Shown here: piece by piece, positions 1 through 6,488 of the stretch
Position numbering within the stretch: the first letter of the stretch is position 1
Layout of the letters: each line of letters starts with the position of its first letter
From: a bacterium
GTDB taxonomy: Bacteria; Gemmatimonadota; Gemmatimonadetes; Gemmatimonadales; Gemmatimonadaceae
Direction of reading: 5' to 3'
DNA: 22,300 nt
Assembly: GCA_021802745.1 (NCBI GenBank)
Contig: JAJZRK010000020.1
Span: 1-22,300, forward strand
Notes under the pieces: generated by a model
What the model was told of the DNA's origin: nothing
What the model saw: the letters and a program-made list of their open reading frames with translations, nothing else
Databases searched by the model: none
Position numbers and translations under genes: made by a program

Positions 1-1362
1 GGCCATGCGTTCGTCGCGTCCGTGGGCGCGCGCGTCCACCGACGGATCGCTGAATATCCCCGACACGCCGAACGCCGGGACGCCCTTGGCGCGGAAGAAG
101 CGCGAGTCGGTGGCGCCGGTGGCCATGAACGGAATGACAGGAATGTTGCCGAACATCTCCGTCGTGAGCCGCGTGACCGTCTGCACCAGATCGCGCGGAA
201 TCGGGAGGATCGGCGTCGGCGGGCGCTGCGTCTTGATGAGCACGTGCACCGTGGTGTCGGCGATGAGGCGCTCGAACGTGGCGCGCACGGTGTCGGCCGA
301 GGCGGTGGGGTAGAGGCGGCAGTTGATGTTCGCCTCGGCGAGCTGGGGGAGGGCATTCGTGGCGTGGCCGCCGGTGAGCCCCGTGGCGACGCACGTGGTG
401 CGCAGCATCGAGTTGTAGCGCGGGTCGGCGGTCACCACCTTGAGCGCGCCGGCGTCGGCGGGGTTGGCGACGAGCGCCTTCATGGCGCGCCCCATCTCGG
501 GCGTCTCGAGGTCGGCCATGCGCGCAAAGAACGTGCGCGTCACATCGTTGAACTCGATGGGGAACTTGTACCGCCCCACCTTGGGCAGCGCGTCGGCCAG
601 CGCGGTGATCGCATTGTCGTCGCGCGGCACCGACGAGTGCCCGCCGCGGTTGGTGGCGCGCAGGGTGAAATTCGTGGTGACCTTCTCGGCGGCGCCCAGG
701 CCGTGGAAGAGCGGCTTGCCGTTGCGGAGCGTGCCGCCGCCCCCCTCGTTGATCACCAGAGCGGCATCCACGAGCTCCGGGTGGTTCTTCACCAGCCAGT
801 CCACGCCGTTGGCCGGGCCGCTCTCCTCGTCGGCGGTGAGCGCGATGATGATGTCGCGGTCCGGGATCCACCCTTCCTGCTTCATGCGGAAGACGTTGGC
901 GACGAAGATGGAGGCCATCGCCTTGTCGTCAGCCGTGCCGCGCCCGTAGTAGTAGCCGTCGCGCTCGGTGAAGACGAACGGATCGAGGTCGGGCGACCAG
1001 TCGGCCTTCAACGCCTCGACGACGTCGAGGTGTGCGAGGAGGAGGAGCGGCTTGAGCGCGTCGGCGCCGCGCTTGCCGCGAAGGCGGGCGACGACGTTGT
1101 GCTTTTCGGGGCGCGGGCCGCCCACGAAGATGTCGGCCTCGGGAATGCCTGCGTCGCGGAACCGCTTGGCCATCGCCACGGCGGCGGTGGTGATGTTGCC
1201 GGTGGTGACGCCGGTCTGGATTTCGACCAGTTCCTTGTAGATGCCGCGCGCGAACTCCTGCTGCGGCGTGAGCGCACCCGGCGTGTAGACCGGGCGGTTC
1301 GTTTGCGCCGTGGCAGTGGAGGCGGCGGCGATCAGGAGGGCGGCGAGGAGGCGGTGCGTCAT
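1..1362 (-). CDS. Exported M20/M25/M40-family zinc peptidase (3' end cut by window)
   Basis: A secreted di-zinc aminoacyl/carboxypeptidase-type hydrolase, expected to release amino acids from small peptides or N-acyl amino acids outside the cytoplasm. The 454 visible codons start at ATG 1360-1362, with GGAG about 9 nt upstream. Residues 1-20 form a signal peptide ending in Ala-Thr-Ala-Gln. M20 metal-site motifs appear in order: LLAHLDVV (His111, Asp113), YGRGTADDKA (Asp145), ADEESGP (Glu179/Glu180) and INEGGG (Glu206). A Gly-Gly-His-Ser-Ser segment of the lid domain follows, and HGRDER (His447) lies close to the cut end. Little is missing, since this His motif is normally near the C-terminus. 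The substrate cannot be told from sequence. It is separated from the upstream lipoprotein gene by a strong hairpin, so it is probably transcribed from its own promoter or by read-through. Confidence 0.93.
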   Translation of the reverse strand, partial: MTHRLLAALLIAAASTATAQTNRPVYTPGALTPQQEFARGIYKELVEIQTGVTTGNITTAAVAMAKRFRDAGIPEADIFVGGPRPEKHNVVARLRGKRGADALKPLLLLAHLDVVEALKADWSPDLDPFVFTERDGYYYGRGTADDKAMASIFVANVFRMKQEGWIPDRDIIIALTADEESGPANGVDWLVKNHPELVDAALVINEGGGGTLRNGKPLFHGLGAAEKVTTNFTLRATNRGGHSSVPRDDNAITALADALPKVGRYKFPIEFNDVTRTFFARMADLETPEMGRAMKALVANPADAGALKVVTADPRYNSMLRTTCVATGLTGGHATNALPQLAEANINCRLYPTASADTVRATFERLIADTTVHVLIKTQRPPTPILPIPRDLVQTVTRLTTEMFGNIPVIPFMATGATDSRFFRAKGVPAFGVSGIFSDPSVDARAHGRDERMA

Positions 1363-1411
1363 CGGGGGTGCTCCGGGGTGGGGAAGACGGAGCGAAATCT
1401 GGCGCACAAAC

Positions 1412-1464
1412 GGGCAGGCGTGAAGGATGCGCGGCCGCGCCGCACCGCGGCCCGCCGCCTGCCC
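1412..1464 (-). terminator. Nested GC-rich hairpin, probable terminator of the small lipoprotein gene
   Basis: An outer perfect 9-bp inverted repeat (GGGCAGGCG at 1412-1420 with CGCCTGCCC at 1456-1464) encloses an inner 7-bp stem (GGCCGCG 1433-1439 with CGCGGCC 1446-1452, 6-nt loop). The structure touches the stop codon of the lipoprotein gene. On the minus strand it is followed by GTTTGTG, a short imperfect T-tract. Termination is inferred from this shape. Confidence 0.55.
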
Positions 1465-1868
1465 TAGAGTTTCTGCACGCGGAAGTTGAGCGTGCCCGAG
1501 TAGCCGGTCAGCGTCAGTTGAATGGACCAGTTGCCGGGTTGGCCGGCGATGGTCGCCTCATTCAGGCTTGCGCTCAGCGCGCTGCTGTACACCACGGCGC
1601 CGGTGGCGTCCTTGATCACCACGAGCGTGGTTCCGGCGGACGTGACCGTGGAGTGATTCACGGAGGCGCGTGTCCCCGTGTTCACCCAGGCGTACGTCCT
1701 GGTGAAGGAGACGTTCGTGACGTTCGTTGCCTGGAGCTGGAAGTTGTCTGTCGCGCTGTTGATCTGTGGCTCGAACGGACTCAACGAGTCGCCAGCGCAG
1801 GCGCCAAGGGCGAGCACGAGCGCGGCGGCGAGCGCCACTCGGCGCGAATGGCGTGGTGCGTGAGACAT
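1464..1868 (-). CDS. Small secreted lipoprotein of unknown function
   Basis: A 134-residue protein with a basic N-terminus (R-H-S-R-R), a hydrophobic stretch and a lipobox LGAC with Cys24, so it should be lipid-anchored outside the cytoplasmic membrane. The mature part is rich in Thr, Ser, Asn and Val. It reads like a single beta-sandwich domain, with alternating hydrophobic strands and NWSIQLTLTGYSGTLNF near the C-terminus. This resembles pre-peptidase C-terminal or bacterial Ig-like domains, but I cannot assign a family. ATG 1866-1868 is chosen because GGAGG lies 7 nt upstream and the signal peptide begins there. A longer frame upstream has no comparable signal. A Fur-box-like palindrome lies 95 nt upstream, so metal-responsive control is possible. 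Confidence 0.85.
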   Translation of the reverse strand: MSHAPRHSRRVALAAALVLALGACAGDSLSPFEPQINSATDNFQLQATNVTNVSFTRTYAWVNTGTRASVNHSTVTSAGTTLVVIKDATGAVVYSSALSASLNEATIAGQPGNWSIQLTLTGYSGTLNFRVQKL

Positions 1869-1962
1869 ACGGACCTCCAGAATTTCTGCGTTGGGGAGCG
1901 AGGCAGCCTGTCTTCTCGGCGTTGTACCCGAACTGCTGGGCGATGGGAATCGGACGGAACGG

Positions 1963-1977
1963 TGAGAATCATTCTCG
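1963..1977. promoter_or_regulatory. Fur-box-like palindrome in a divergent intergenic region
   Basis: TGAGAAT-C-ATTCTCG is a 7-1-7 inverted repeat with 13 of its 15 central bases perfectly palindromic (GAGAATCATTCTC, 1964-1976). It matches the 7-1-7 TGAtAAT-n-ATTaTCA core known for Fur-family repressors. It lies between the divergent starts at 1868 (-) and 2100 (+), 95 and 122 nt away. It is AT-rich in a GC-rich setting. I could not find a convincing -10/-35 pair for either direction, so which gene it controls is inferred. Confidence 0.55.
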
Positions 1978-2099
1978 TCTAGCCGGAGAGGTGAGTCCCA
2001 ACCGTCGCGGTCTTGCGCGGCGCCGCGGGATTTCAAATGTTCCCCCAGCTTCGAGCGAGCGTGCGTTTGCCGCGGTCCCCCCGTCCACGGAGCCCCCTC

Positions 2100-2618
2100 G
2101 TGCATTCTGAACTGCTCGTCCTGCGCATCGTCCATGTGGTCGGCTCCATCCTCTGGGGTGGCACGGCGATGTTTGTCGCCTTCTTCCTCATGCCCGCCAT
2201 GGGCATGGCGGGCCCGGCCGGCGCTCCCGTGATGAGCGCCCTCGTGAAGCGCCGGCTCTTCGTGATCGTACCGACGGTCGCCGTTCTCACGATCCTCGCC
2301 GGCCTGCGCCTGCTCTGGCTGGCATCCAGCGGATTCAGCGCCGCCTATTGGACGACGACCCGTTCGGGCATGACGTATGCCATCGGGGCCGTCTGCGGCA
2401 TCGCGGCGTTCACGGTATTCCTCACGGTCAGCCGTCCGGCCCTGGGCCAGATGGGACAATTACAGCAGCAACTCTCGCAGGCGTCCGACGCTGAGCGCGA
2501 GGCGATCATGGCGCGAATGGCCGCCGTGCGTGGCCGTGCCGCGGCCGCGTCGCAGGTGATTGCCCTGCTGCTCATCATTGCGGCCATCACGATGGCCGTC
2601 GGACGGTACATCGACTGA
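2100..2618 (+). CDS. Four-helix integral membrane protein (CopD/DUF2269-like)
   Basis: A 172-residue membrane protein. Hydrophobic segments lie at about residues 5-27 (with an early His in RIVHVVGS), 50-70, 86-107 and 148-168. A hydrophilic Gln/Ala/Arg-rich loop (about 112-145), likely helical, precedes the last helix. The His in helix 1 and the overall size recall CopD-like or DUF2269 small membrane proteins. The assignment is tentative, and no catalytic motif is evident. GTG 2100 is chosen over the more upstream ATG at 2013 because GGAG (2089-2092) sits 7 nt before it and the first 29 residues of the longer frame are Arg/Pro-rich with no membrane character. It is followed after 44 nt by the methyltransferase gene on the same strand. 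They are probably one unit downstream of the Fur-like site. Confidence 0.82.
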   Translation: MHSELLVLRIVHVVGSILWGGTAMFVAFFLMPAMGMAGPAGAPVMSALVKRRLFVIVPTVAVLTILAGLRLLWLASSGFSAAYWTTTRSGMTYAIGAVCGIAAFTVFLTVSRPALGQMGQLQQQLSQASDAEREAIMARMAAVRGRAAAASQVIALLLIIAAITMAVGRYID

Positions 2619-2662
2619 CCGCGGCCGAGTGCAGGCCGGCGTTCGCAACCGAGGAGCCCCCC

Positions 2663-3460
2663 ATGACAGATCCAGCCACCGCCCAGGAGTCGCTTGAGGC
2701 CGTACTGAAGGACGAGATCCTCCGGATGTATCAGGACGTCGCCGACCGACCCGAAGGCGAGTATCACTTCTTTCACGGGCGCGAGGCGGCTGAGTTGTTT
2801 GGTTATGACAAGGAATGGCTCGCGCGTGCGCCGGCCGGTGCGCTGGCCTCCTTTGCCGGCGTGGGCAATCCGCACCTGCGGAGCGCAATCCAGCCCGGCG
2901 AAACGGTCGTTGACCTCGGGAGCGGCGCCGGCCTCGACGCGATCATTGCCTCCTGGTCCACGGGACCGTCAGGCCAGGTGATCGGCGTTGATCTCAACCC
3001 GACGATGTGCCTGAAGGCGCAGGCGCATGCGGCGGCGTCAGGAACCGCCTTCGAGTGCCGTCAGGGGCGCATGGAGGACATTCCGCTTCCCGATGCGTCC
3101 GCGGACATCGTGATCTCCAACGGCGTCATCAACCTCTCGTTCCAGAAGCGCAAGGTGATTGAGGAGCTGTTCCGCGTGCTGAAACCGGGCGGACGCATCT
3201 CGTTCACCGACATCGTCAGCGCGAAGCAGTTGTCGCAATCCATCGTGAATGACCCGAAGCTGTGGGCCAGTTGAATAGGCGGTGCTCTCCTGGAAGGAGA
3301 GATGTTCAGGCTGCTCGAGGAGGCGGGCTTCACCCGGGTGCGCTCGGTGGTGGTTCCGAACTTCAGGTTCCGGAAGGCGTCCACGCAAAACTCGGCCGAG
3401 GCGTATGGGGTGAAGGCCGTGCTGTTCACGGCCGTCCGGCCCATGCCGACGCGGGGGTGA
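2663..3460 (+). CDS. ArsM-like SAM methyltransferase, candidate selenoprotein (TGA = Sec204)
   Basis: A class I SAM-dependent methyltransferase of the arsenite-methyltransferase (ArsM) type, 265 residues if the TGA at 3272-3274 is decoded, 203 if not. Start ATG 2663 has GAGGAG 6 nt upstream. The N-terminal family signature is present (YQDVADRPEGEYHF, SFAGVGNPHL at 63-72). SAM motif I is VVDLGSGAGLD (82-92), acidic loop GVDLNP (108-113), and ISNGVINLS (151-159) and RVLKPGGRI (171-179) follow. ArsM enzymes normally carry Cys in the ISNC motif; here it is Gly154. The next conserved position, W-A-S-x-I-G-G-A-L, has TGA exactly where the family has its C-terminal Cys. Beyond it the frame continues through LLEEAGFTRVRSV (217-229), the family's terminal helix and strand, to TGA 3458-3460. 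A SECIS-like hairpin follows the internal TGA. The substrate may be arsenite or another metalloid or thiol-reactive compound. The alternative is a pseudogene with one nonsense change, but no other damage is seen. Confidence 0.72.
3275..3301 (+). promoter_or_regulatory. Bacterial SECIS-like hairpin directly after in-frame TGA
   Basis: CTCTCC (3285-3290) pairs perfectly with GGAGAG (3296-3301), leaving a 5-nt loop UGGAA (3291-3295). There are 16 nt between the TGA (3272-3274) and the loop. Known bacterial SECIS elements are stem-loops inside the coding region just 3' of UGA, with a small apical loop carrying a G in its first positions, about 16-37 nt after UGA. Geometry and loop fit, at the short end of the spacing range. 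Recognition by SelB is inferred. Confidence 0.6.
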
Positions 3461-3486
3461 CCGGCGCCACCACCTGATGGAACCGG

Positions 3487-3508
3487 GGCGGCCCCTGCGG
3501 GGTCCGCC
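3487..3508 (+). terminator. GC-rich hairpin downstream of methyltransferase
   Basis: GGCGG-CCCC (3487-3495) pairs with GGGG-T-CCGCC (3499-3508) around a TGC loop, nine base pairs with one bulged T. Only TT follows, so it is a weak intrinsic terminator at best. It lies 26 nt after the end of the full-length methyltransferase frame and ahead of the ribosome site of the next gene. Confidence 0.35.
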
Positions 3509-3531
3509 TTACGACACCCCTTGGAGAGTCC

Positions 3532-4077
3532 ATGCGGCCCCGTACCCCCCGCCGACGCGTCACCGTGATGGTTGCCAGCGCGCTGGCGATCGCACTCACC
3601 GCCTGCAAGAGCAAGCCGGAAGACCCGCAGCTCACCTTCATCAACGTGGGCTTCGCCCTGCAGCTCCCCAAGGCGATGCAGCAGGCGCTCGACTCGCTCG
3701 TGCCGGGCTTCCGCCCGGTGATCGTCGGCAAGTTCCGCTCGGACATTGCGCAGTACGCGGCCGCGGCCGCCGGCGGCATGCAGCCGCTCTTTGCGACGGT
3801 GGCCGACTTCGACGGCGACGGGACGCAGGATGCCGTACTCGAGGGGAACACGCCTGGTGACTCGGCGCTGCACGTCGTGGCGATCATGAACGGCGCCAAG
3901 CCGCGTGCGATGCACGTCGAGCGCATTCCCGCGTACGACGCCGATGCGGTGGGGCTGTACCTGTCGCGCCCGGCGGGGAGCAAGGCGGGGACGTTCGAGC
4001 TGGTGGACTATCCCGATTCGTCCACGGCCTACCGGTACACAGGCGGCCACTTCTTGGGGACCAAGGTCGGCAACTGA
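3532..4077 (+). CDS. Lipoprotein with Asp-rich calcium-loop motif, unknown function
   Basis: A 181-residue predicted lipoprotein with a strongly basic N-terminus (R-P-R-T-P-R-R-R), a hydrophobic segment and lipobox LTAC with Cys25. Residues 92-100 read DFDGDGTQD, followed by AVLEG. This is the Asp-rich loop seen in FG-GAP/VCBS-type repeats and other calcium-binding loops, here as a single copy. The rest (for example residues 33-75 and the C-terminal YRYTGGHFLG) suggests a beta-rich domain. I do not recognise a named family. ATG 3532 is preceded by GGAGAG (3523-3528) at short spacing. The gene stands alone between the methyltransferase and the hydrolase, with 185 nt of GC-rich spacer after it. 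Confidence 0.82.
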   Translation: MRPRTPRRRVTVMVASALAIALTACKSKPEDPQLTFINVGFALQLPKAMQQALDSLVPGFRPVIVGKFRSDIAQYAAAAAGGMQPLFATVADFDGDGTQDAVLEGNTPGDSALHVVAIMNGAKPRAMHVERIPAYDADAVGLYLSRPAGSKAGTFELVDYPDSSTAYRYTGGHFLGTKVGN

Positions 4078-4127
4078 GGGCGCGCGGGCGACAGCGCGCG
4101 CGAGGCAGCGACCGCACGTCGCCGAGG

Positions 4128-4161
4128 GCGCGCGGCCTTTCGCGCGCGGCCTTTCGCGCGC
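4128..4161. repeat. 14-nt tandem duplication in intergenic spacer
   Basis: GCGCGCGGCCTTTC occurs twice exactly in tandem (4128-4141, 4142-4155), and a third partial copy GCGCGC follows (4156-4161). It lies in the 185-nt gap between two genes. There is no sign of function; slippage in GC-rich DNA is the simple explanation. Confidence 0.85.
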
Positions 4162-4262
4162 AGCCGCCGCGCCGCAAGATCAAGCGGTCTGCGTCATTGC
4201 GCCGCCGCCCTCGCCGCTGGATGGCGGCGCGGTAACCCCTCGAGCCTCCACCGGAACCGCCC

Positions 4263-6356
4263 ATGCGCGCTCAGCGTTCGCTCGTTCCCGTCCGCCGGCT
4301 GATGGCGGCCGGCTTCACCGCCGTGCTCGTCGTCGCGCTCACCTCATGCGGCGGCCCCGCGAAAACACTCCGCGGCGACTGGGACTACTACCGGATGCTT
4401 GGCGCCACGCCGAGCGGCGGATTTGACGCGCTGCGCCGATTTGGGTTCGCGCATTTCGAGGGGGCCGACACCGCCGGCGCGTGGATCAACCGCCGCAGCG
4501 GCGTGCCGATGGAGCGCATCCAGGGCATCGCCGTCACCGGCGACTCGGTCGTCATCACGCTCGCGGCCGGCACGTCCATTCGCGCGCGCATCGGCACGGA
4601 CACCATCGCGGGGCAGTACTATCGCGGCAGCGACCCCACGCAGCGCGTCTGGTTCGTGCGCCGCGGTGCGCCGCCGGAGTATGAGCCGTTCTATCGCCTG
4701 TGGCCGGGCCAGGTGTCGGACTCGTCGCAGATCGTCAGCATAGACCCCGCCGTGCCGATGAAGGCGCGCGACGGCACGGTGCTCATGAACTTCGTGGGTA
4801 CGCCGTCGGGGCCGGGGCCGTTCGGCGTCGTGATGGAACGCACGCCCTACCTGCGCATTGACACCGCAGCGGCGATGTTCTGGGCGTCGCGCGGCTACAT
4901 CTACGTGAAGCAGGACGTCCGCGGGCGCGGCGGTTCCGGCGGCGTGCTCGACATGAACGCCATGCAGGAGAGCGACGGCTACGACGCGGTGGAGTGGGCG
5001 GCCCGCCTGCCGCGCGCGAACGGCAAGGTGGGGATGATCGGCCGGTCGAACCCGGGGCTGTACGCGTGGTACGCGGCGATCGCCGCGCCGCCGCACCTCG
5101 CGGCCATCGCGCCGGCGGTGGCCACCGCCGATCCGCTGCGCATCGTCCCGTACATTGACATGGTCTTCTCGCCGACCATCGTGCCGTGGCTCTGCCTCAC
5201 GCAGGTGCGCGAGACGATGTCGGACATGAGCAACCTCGACGTGGAGACGGCGTTCAACTCGCTGCCGGTGGTGGCCAGCGCGGAGAAGGCCGGATGCGGC
5301 CGGCCGCAGTACTGGAATGACTGGTTTGACCACCAGCAGGACGATGCCTACTGGCGCGCGCTCAGCATCGAGCGCCGGCTCGACCGGGTGAAGGTGCCGG
5401 TGCTCGGCATCGGCGGCTGGTACGACGACGCGCGCGGCACCATTCGCAACTACATGGGGATCGGTGCACTGAAGGCGAAGCCGTTCCAGCGGCTGTTCAT
5501 GGATGCCGGCGCGCACAAGGGCATTGACTACGTGAACGGCTCGTTCGGCCCGCAGGCGCGCATTGACTCGCGGATGCTGCAGCTCCGCTGGTTCGACCAT
5601 TACCTGAAGGGCGTGAACAACGGCGTGGAGCAGGAACCGCCCGTGGACCTCTTCATCATGGGCGACAACACATGGCGCAAGGAGGCGGAGTTCCCGCTCG
5701 CGCGCACGGTGTGGACCGACTTCTACCTGCACTCCGGCGGCCGGGCGAACGGCGGCGCGGGGGACGGCACGCTCGACACCATCGTGCCCAAGGCGGAGCC
5801 GGCCGACACGTTCACGTACGACCCCGGCACGCCGACGCCGTACCTGATTGACGCGCGCGAACTCGAGCTGAGCCTCAACGAGGACTATGCGAGGGTGCAC
5901 GCCACGCGCCGCGACCTGCTGACGTTCACCACGGCGCCGCTGGCGAAGGCGATGGAGATCACGGGGCCGATGAGCGCGACGCTGTTTGCCGCGACCGATG
6001 CCCGCGACACCGACTGGAACGTGATGCTGCTCGACGTGTATCCGGACGGCCGCGTGATGCGCATCCAGGACGGCGTGGCGCGGGCGCGGTTCCGCGCCGG
6101 GTTCGACCGGCCGGCGTTGCTGGCGCCAGGCGCGGTGCACGAGTACCAGATTGACCTCTGGTACACGGGGATCGTGATTCCCGCCGGGCACCGCCTGCGC
6201 GTGGCGGTGGCGTCGGCGGCGTTCCCGAAGTACGACCGCAACCTGAACACCGGCGGCGACAACGAGCGGGAGACGGCGTTCGTGCGCGCGCACCAGCGGG
6301 TGCTGCACGATGCGGCGCATCCGTCGCGGGTGCGGCTGCCGGTGATTCCGCGGTAG
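4263..6356 (+). CDS. CocE/NonD (X-Pro dipeptidyl-peptidase S15) family lipoprotein hydrolase
   Basis: A 697-residue exported alpha/beta hydrolase with lipobox LTSC (Cys29). An unusual N-terminal domain of about 130 residues precedes the S15-like catalytic domain, which begins near VPMKARDGTVLMNF. Family landmarks follow: VKQDVRGRGGSGG, SDGYDAVEWAARLP, nucleophile motif GMIGRSNPG with Ser262, GIGGWYDD with Asp388/389, and GAHKG with His418. The C-terminal jelly-roll domain (PepX_C) ends with DLWYTGIVIPAGHRLRVAV. CocE relatives usually have G-x-S-Y-G-G at the nucleophile; Asn-Pro here is divergent. The expected role is periplasmic or surface hydrolysis of peptides, esters or acylated amides; the substrate is unknown. 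The ribosome site before ATG 4263 is weak (CCGGAA), but no better in-frame start precedes the signal peptide. Confidence 0.9.
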   Translation: MRAQRSLVPVRRLMAAGFTAVLVVALTSCGGPAKTLRGDWDYYRMLGATPSGGFDALRRFGFAHFEGADTAGAWINRRSGVPMERIQGIAVTGDSVVITLAAGTSIRARIGTDTIAGQYYRGSDPTQRVWFVRRGAPPEYEPFYRLWPGQVSDSSQIVSIDPAVPMKARDGTVLMNFVGTPSGPGPFGVVMERTPYLRIDTAAAMFWASRGYIYVKQDVRGRGGSGGVLDMNAMQESDGYDAVEWAARLPRANGKVGMIGRSNPGLYAWYAAIAAPPHLAAIAPAVATADPLRIVPYIDMVFSPTIVPWLCLTQVRETMSDMSNLDVETAFNSLPVVASAEKAGCGRPQYWNDWFDHQQDDAYWRALSIERRLDRVKVPVLGIGGWYDDARGTIRNYMGIGALKAKPFQRLFMDAGAHKGIDYVNGSFGPQARIDSRMLQLRWFDHYLKGVNNGVEQEPPVDLFIMGDNTWRKEAEFPLARTVWTDFYLHSGGRANGGAGDGTLDTIVPKAEPADTFTYDPGTPTPYLIDARELELSLNEDYARVHATRRDLLTFTTAPLAKAMEITGPMSATLFAATDARDTDWNVMLLDVYPDGRVMRIQDGVARARFRAGFDRPALLAPGAVHEYQIDLWYTGIVIPAGHRLRVAVASAAFPKYDRNLNTGGDNERETAFVRAHQRVLHDAAHPSRVRLPVIPR

Positions 6357-6384
6357 GGGCGGGAAGAGGCCAGTGAGGGCGTTA

Positions 6385-6413
6385 TTGCTCCCTGCCGAGA
6401 CAGGACCTATATT
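6385..6413 (+). promoter_or_regulatory. Probable sigma-70-type promoter for the ATPase gene
   Basis: TTGCTC (6385-6390) and TATATT (6408-6413) are separated by 17 nt. The -10 matches TATAAT at five of six bases; the -35 only at three. It lies in a short AT-rich island (6380-6430) that stands out from the GC-rich surroundings, 76 nt before the GTG start. Confidence 0.45.
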
Positions 6414-6440
6414 TAGGGGGTAATTACGCCCTTCCCGGTA

Positions 6441-6457
6441 GGGCCCTATACGGGCCC
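6441..6457. repeat. GGGCCC inverted repeat in 5' leader of ATPase gene
   Basis: GGGCCC (6441-6446) and GGGCCC (6452-6457) flank TATAC and can form a 6-bp hairpin. It lies between the predicted promoter and the ribosome-binding site (GGAGG 6480-6484), so it would be in the untranslated leader. It could be an operator or a leader structure; nothing decides between these. Confidence 0.5.
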
Positions 6458-6488
6458 CCGCCCGGGCCGGCCTGCCCCCGGAGGCCCC

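Noticed and set aside
22..1467. Long plus-strand open frame (481 codons) opposite the first M20 gene
   Set aside because: Arg/Gly/Ala/His-rich composition without motifs; it is the antisense shadow of a clear M20 peptidase in GC-rich DNA.
3302..3460. Restart of a separate small protein at ATG 3302 after the TGA
   Set aside because: GGAGAG ends directly at the ATG, leaving no spacing, and the product would be only the last part of a methyltransferase domain.
3262..3477. 71-codon plus-strand frame starting near the internal TGA
   Set aside because: It is in a different frame from the methyltransferase, has shadow-like composition, and the in-frame continuation after TGA carries the family C-terminus.
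4128..4161. Tandem repeat considered as a CRISPR or operator array
   Set aside because: Only two full 14-nt copies, no spacers; simple slippage is sufficient.
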